Part shown: positions 14,586 to 16,908 of the stretch, piece after piece
How the letters are laid out: the number at the start of each line of letters is the position of its first letter
Numbering within the stretch: position 1 is the stretch's first letter
Source: an uncultured Paracoccaceae bacterium
GTDB taxonomy: Bacteria; Pseudomonadota; Alphaproteobacteria; Rhodobacterales; Rhodobacteraceae
Direction: 5' to 3'
DNA length: 16,908 nt
NCBI GenBank assembly: GCA_913054485.1
Contig: CAJXHQ010000015.1
Location: forward strand, 1 to 16,908
Translations under genes and position numbers: made by a program
Notes under the pieces: model-generated
Seen by the model: only the letters and a program-made list of their open reading frames with translations
The model's database searches: none
What the model was told of the DNA's origin: nothing

Positions 14586-15043
14586 TGACAGTTTGCGGTA
14601 GCCCCGGAAAAACCGCCGGTGATGGCATTGCTGGATTTGCTTTCACGGCCGTAGTTGGCTGAAACTTCATTCTCCGCCGCATTCGCGTCGCGCTGGCTGA
14701 TGGAGCCGCGGATATAAAGCTGCGGGTGGATCTCCTTCTTCTTGCGGGTGGTTACGATCTCCAACTGGCCGAAGCCTGAAATCCTGGCCTGATCGAGGAA
14801 CACGTAGCGGCCGTTCGTGCGGTTCATTTGGTTGATCGCATTGATCAGCATGTCATCCGCCCCAACGTCGATGTCCTTGGTCCGGTCGGGAATATCAGAG
14901 GAGGAGATCAGATAGCTGCGCTTTGGAAGCCGGCCCATCATCTGGTCCATGCAGCGCAACGGTTCGCTGAAGGAGGTGAAGGCGCGCGCAGGCCTGGTGT
15001 TCGGCTGCGCTATGCTTGGCGTTGCGGGCGGATAGCGGCCCGC
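14582..15043 (-). CDS. Upstream fragment of the CsgG-like lipoprotein (after the in-frame TGA)
   Basis: The frame is open from just after the TGA at 15046-15044 to the TGA at 14584-14582. Its first in-frame ATG is at 14959 (MRCMDQMMGR), but conserved-looking sequence (ARAFTSFSEPLRC) begins before that ATG, so it is unlikely to be the true start. Residues such as VGADDMLINAINQMNRTNGR, YVFLDQARISGFGQ and HPQLYIRGSISQRDANAA follow the CsgG/HfaB order: cofactor-free alpha/beta domain, then a 'llrGsI' strand. The fragment ends in FSGATANCQ, and the next strand is in the other frame. On its own it has no signal sequence and only half a domain. Confidence 0.5.
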   Translation of the reverse strand, partial: AGRYPPATPSIAQPNTRPARAFTSFSEPLRCMDQMMGRLPKRSYLISSSDIPDRTKDIDVGADDMLINAINQMNRTNGRYVFLDQARISGFGQLEIVTTRKKKEIHPQLYIRGSISQRDANAAENEVSANYGRESKSSNAITGGFSGATANCQ

Positions 15044-15112
15044 TCAGGCAGTAAGGGTTGCGAGGGCGCAGATCAGCGCGCTGGCAGAGACAGTTCTGGT
15101 CAAGGATTTCAC

Positions 15113-15299
15113 GGGCAAACACCTGCAGTAAACAGGTGCTCAATTTGCCACCCTCAACTTTCCTCCCGTTTAAGCGGAGCGTAATCCGAGCGTGAATAAC
15201 CTGTTGAATTTCAAGTAAAGAAGAGCTGATTTCCTAACCCGGGATTTACCGGGTTCTGTCATGCTGCAGCCCGTTGTTTATGAGTAACGGGGTCCTGGC
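15113..15299. promoter_or_regulatory. Divergent intergenic region with two inverted repeats
   Basis: This 187-bp gap lies between the CsgG-like gene (minus) and the OmpA-like gene (plus). It holds TTGAA-T-TTCAA (15204-15214) and a hairpin AACCCGG-GATTTA-CCGGGTT (15236-15255) inside the likely 5' leader of the OmpA-like gene. I could not assign convincing -35/-10 pairs. The region must contain promoters for at least one direction. Confidence 0.4.
15236..15255 (+). promoter_or_regulatory. Leader hairpin upstream of OmpA-like gene
   Basis: A perfect 7-bp stem (AACCCGG/CCGGGTT) with a 6-nt AT-rich loop ends 44 nt before the start codon. It could be an operator in DNA form or a small mRNA-stability hairpin. 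No U-tract follows, so it is not a convincing terminator. Confidence 0.35.
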
Positions 15300-15893
15300 A
15301 TGAACAGGGGTTATCTGCTGGCCGCGGGCATTGCAGCGGCCGCCATGAGCGGCTCTGCCGCGGCACAATTGAAAGAGCTTCCGGTATCGGCGGACAGCTG
15401 CGCCATCTATCATGCGCTGACCGGGAGGACGCGGGCCGGCTGTGCGCCGCCTGATGCAACGGGTCTGGGGCAGACCCGCAGTGCCGTCTCTGGCCCGGAT
15501 GCACGCAGCGCCGCGCCAATTGGCAGCGACCCGGTCAACCAAGGGTACTACGTCCGTTTCGCCTTCAACTCCGACGCGCTGACACCGGAATATCTGGCAC
15601 ATCTTGGCCGCTTGGCCGCAGTTTTGCGGTCGCCGCAGCTGGCTGGCGCCTGCGTCCGGCTGACCGGCCATACCGACAACGTCGGCAGCGCGGCCTATAA
15701 TATGTCCTTGTCCAGAAAACGCGCCAAGACCGTGGCCCGCTTCCTGACCGGCAACGGCGGTCTGGCTGCTGGCCGGGTAGAGGCGGTCGGTGCCGGCAAG
15801 ATGGCTCACTTGCCGGGATACCCCGGTACACATGCACTGCAGCGCCGGGTCGAGATCCTTGCACGTCCGGGCGGCGATGCGCCCTGCAGTTAA
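15300..15893 (+). CDS. Exported OmpA-domain protein
   Basis: The 197-residue protein has a signal peptide (MNRGYLLAAGIAAAAMSGSA, cleaved near AAAQ) and a C-terminal OmpA-like domain (about 80-190) with LTGHTDNVG, the SLSRKRAKTVARFL helix and ALQRRVEILA, which should bind peptidoglycan. Four cysteines (34, 48, 118, 196) follow the same plan as the OmpA-family protein at 6473-7012, including an identical C-x13-C at the mature N-terminus. Both share the phrase LAAVL followed by a Cys, then (L/V)xLxGHxDxVG, so they look like paralogues. It overlaps the start of the caspase-like gene by 17 nt, so the two are translationally coupled. The role is probably structural in the envelope part of the polysaccharide system. 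Confidence 0.85.
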   Translation: MNRGYLLAAGIAAAAMSGSAAAQLKELPVSADSCAIYHALTGRTRAGCAPPDATGLGQTRSAVSGPDARSAAPIGSDPVNQGYYVRFAFNSDALTPEYLAHLGRLAAVLRSPQLAGACVRLTGHTDNVGSAAYNMSLSRKRAKTVARFLTGNGGLAAGRVEAVGAGKMAHLPGYPGTHALQRRVEILARPGGDAPCS

Positions 15894-16662
15894 GTGGCTT
15901 CGCCGGGCGGCTGCCGCGGCTTTCCTCCTGTCCACGCCGGCGGGGCAGGCGCTGGCAGGCCCTTCTCATCTCGCGGTGATCATTTCTGCGGACCGGTATG
16001 AGCAGCTTCCGGACCTGCCCAATGCGGCCGCAGATGCCGCACTGGTGGCTGCGGCGCTGCGCAAAACTGGCTACCGGACTGTGGAGCTGGCACCCGGCAG
16101 CCGCAGCGGCCTGCTGCGTCAGCTGGCCCGATGGCGCATAGCAGCTTCAGATGCAAGTCAGGTGGTGGTCTATTATGCGGGTCACGGATTGCAATCCGGG
16201 GGGCGCAGTTTCCTGCTATTGCCTGGAGTGCAGCCAACGGAGGGAAGGTGGCAGCAGGAATCGCTGTCGCTGGACGTGGTCCTGCGCGCATTCTCAGACA
16301 AGCCGCGCCAGAAAATCATACTGTTTGATGCCTGCCGGACCCTTCCGGAACTGGCCTTGCTGCCGGTCCCTGCGACTGCAGGGAACCCGCTGCCGGCTGG
16401 GGTGCTTCTGGCCTATGCGTCCCAGGCCGGGGCACCTGCCTGGGACGGGGGGGGCAGTAACGGGCCCTTCGCGGCAGCCTTTGCTGCCGGCCTTCAGCGG
16501 GGACATACCGCGTTTGTCCCGCTGCTGCGGCATGTCAGGGTCAAAGTTGTGGCGAAGACCGCCGGGTTGCAGGTCCCCTGGAGCCGCAGCGCGCTTCTGC
16601 GCGCGGCCCGGTTCCCGGCTATTCCGAAAATTGCGCCAGCTGGTTCTCCGCCAGAGGGGTGA
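15877..16662 (+). CDS. Exported caspase-fold peptidase (C14 family)
   Basis: From ATG 15877 the product has 261 residues with a signal peptide (RRAAAAAFLLSTPAGQALAG, about residues 9-28). The caspase-hemoglobinase fold follows: HLAVIISADRYEQLPDLPNA, AADAALVAAALRKTGY, then VVVYYAGHG with catalytic H103, and IILFDACR with catalytic C153. Both catalytic residues are present, so it is probably an active cysteine peptidase in the periplasm or at the surface, with preference after basic or acidic residues unknown. It is short, with no extra C-terminal domains. It starts inside the OmpA-like gene and overlaps the GH16 gene end-to-end by 44 nt on the opposite strand. A longer frame from 15790 lies inside the OmpA gene and lacks the signal peptide at its N-terminus. 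Possible targets are the co-encoded envelope proteins. Confidence 0.82.
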   Translation: MRPAVKWLRRAAAAAFLLSTPAGQALAGPSHLAVIISADRYEQLPDLPNAAADAALVAAALRKTGYRTVELAPGSRSGLLRQLARWRIAASDASQVVVYYAGHGLQSGGRSFLLLPGVQPTEGRWQQESLSLDVVLRAFSDKPRQKIILFDACRTLPELALLPVPATAGNPLPAGVLLAYASQAGAPAWDGGGSNGPFAAAFAAGLQRGHTAFVPLLRHVRVKVVAKTAGLQVPWSRSALLRAARFPAIPKIAPAGSPPEG

Positions 16663-16906
16663 AAGCTGCTTCCTGCAGCAGTGCGCGTGTGTTCAGATTG
16701 TCATCTGCAGCCCCGGCCCAATCCGCCAAGGCGAGACTTGCGGCCCAGATATTGAAAAACAGCCGTCCTGGCACGCTCGGCAGGTGCCCGGCGGAGCTGA
16801 GTTCCCGGTGCAGCAGCCTGCCGTCTGCGTACCAGCGGATTTCGTTCGGATGCCAGTCAAAGGCGTAATGCCTGGGGGCATCCGCGGCATCATAGCCATG
16901 CGCGAC
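16619..16906 (-). CDS. GH16 family beta-glucanase, C-terminal part (start beyond window)
   Basis: On the minus strand, 95 codons run from the window edge to TAG at 16621-16619. HYAFDWHPNEIRWYADGRLL, followed by LPSVPGRLFFNIWAAS and ADWAG, is the C-terminal half of the GH16 beta-jelly roll (compare 'Y-F-W-P-I-Y-DG' and 'NLW...W-G' in licheninases, laminarinases and ExoK/ExsH-type enzymes). The catalytic ExDxxE segment lies outside the window. Such enzymes cut beta-1,3/1,4-glucans and control chain length of exopolysaccharides. Beside a cellulose-synthase-like gene it supports a beta-glucan product. Its end overlaps the end of the caspase-like gene by 44 nt. There is no room for a terminator between them, so antisense overlap of transcripts is likely. 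The exact substrate class within GH16 cannot be told from this part. Confidence 0.75.
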   Translation of the reverse strand, partial: VAHGYDAADAPRHYAFDWHPNEIRWYADGRLLHRELSSAGHLPSVPGRLFFNIWAASLALADWAGAADDNLNTRALLQEAAFTPLAENQLAQFSE

Positions 16907-16908
16907 CC

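Larger units (their letters stand above)
13860..15112 (-). pseudogene. CsgG/HfaB-like outer-membrane lipoprotein with peptidoglycan-binding domain, interrupted twice
   Basis: Reading from GTG 15112 (AGGTG upstream), the first 22 codons form a lipoprotein signal peptide, VKSLTRTVSASALICALATL then TA. The next codon is TGA (15046-15044) exactly where the lipobox cysteine should be. After it the same frame continues with AGRYPPATPSIAQPNTRP and the CsgG-like part. At 14582-14590 the frame ends again (CAG TGA), while the continuing domain is one base back (GTG ATC TCC). Repairing both gives one protein of about 416 residues: signal peptide, CsgG-like domain, PG-binding-1-like domain, Ala/Pro linker, and a C-terminus with a CKQLGTC pair. 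CsgG-like proteins make outer-membrane secretion pores or anchor surface structures, so this could be the polymer's exit. As written, full-length product needs readthrough plus a frameshift. Confidence 0.6.

Noticed and set aside
15014..15046. Selenocysteine insertion at the TGA with a following stem GCGGGC/GCCCGC
   Set aside because: A hairpin does start right after the TGA, but its loop is only about 10 nt away, too close for a bacterial SECIS. A lipidated Sec is also not known to me. A nonsense mutation or error is simpler.

Overview
The window looks like a high-GC alphaproteobacterium of the Rhodobacterales, probably the marine Roseobacter group. The evidence is the G+C-rich codon use, a complete bhc cluster in the order described for Paracoccus denitrificans, and the style of the surface-polysaccharide genes. 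This is inferred from gene content only. No rRNA, tRNA, CRISPR array or insertion sequence was recognised.

Positions 1-1000 hold decayed genes on the minus strand: the second half of an MFS transporter of the kind found beside metal sensors, and an FrmR/RcnR-type metal- or formaldehyde-sensing repressor with a frameshift near its C-terminus. They are followed by about 400 bp without a recognisable gene.

Positions 1001-6455 hold the beta-hydroxyaspartate cycle. bhcR (IclR family) is divergent from bhcA-bhcB-bhcC-bhcD. The four enzymes turn two glyoxylate into oxaloacetate: aspartate:glyoxylate aminotransferase makes glycine, the aldolase joins glycine to glyoxylate, the dehydratase makes iminosuccinate, and the reductase regenerates aspartate. 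All reading frames here are intact. Two near-identical A-tract/T-tract sites in the bhcR-bhcA gap are good operator candidates, and a strong hairpin closes the cluster.

Positions 6473-16908 hold a synthase-dependent exopolysaccharide locus that I cannot match to a named system. A plus-strand operon (7176-13743) encodes a membrane O-acyltransferase, a STAS domain joined to or coupled with a sugar-1-phosphate nucleotidyltransferase, an exported unknown protein, a processive family 2 glycosyltransferase without PilZ, and an anchored DUF3131 (alpha/alpha-barrel-like) protein. Around it lie two paralogous exported OmpA-domain proteins, a CsgG/HfaB-like lipoprotein with a peptidoglycan-binding domain, an exported caspase-fold peptidase, and the C-terminal end of a GH16 beta-glucanase. 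Together they suggest synthesis, modification, envelope passage and trimming of a beta-glucan-like polymer. The polymer itself is inferred.

The polysaccharide half contains three interrupted reading frames that the bhc half does not. There is a -1 shift inside the STAS domain, a TGA exactly where the lipobox cysteine of the CsgG-like protein should be, and a second -1 shift inside that protein. Either this locus is decaying or carries assembly errors, or it uses recoding. This is the main thing to check.
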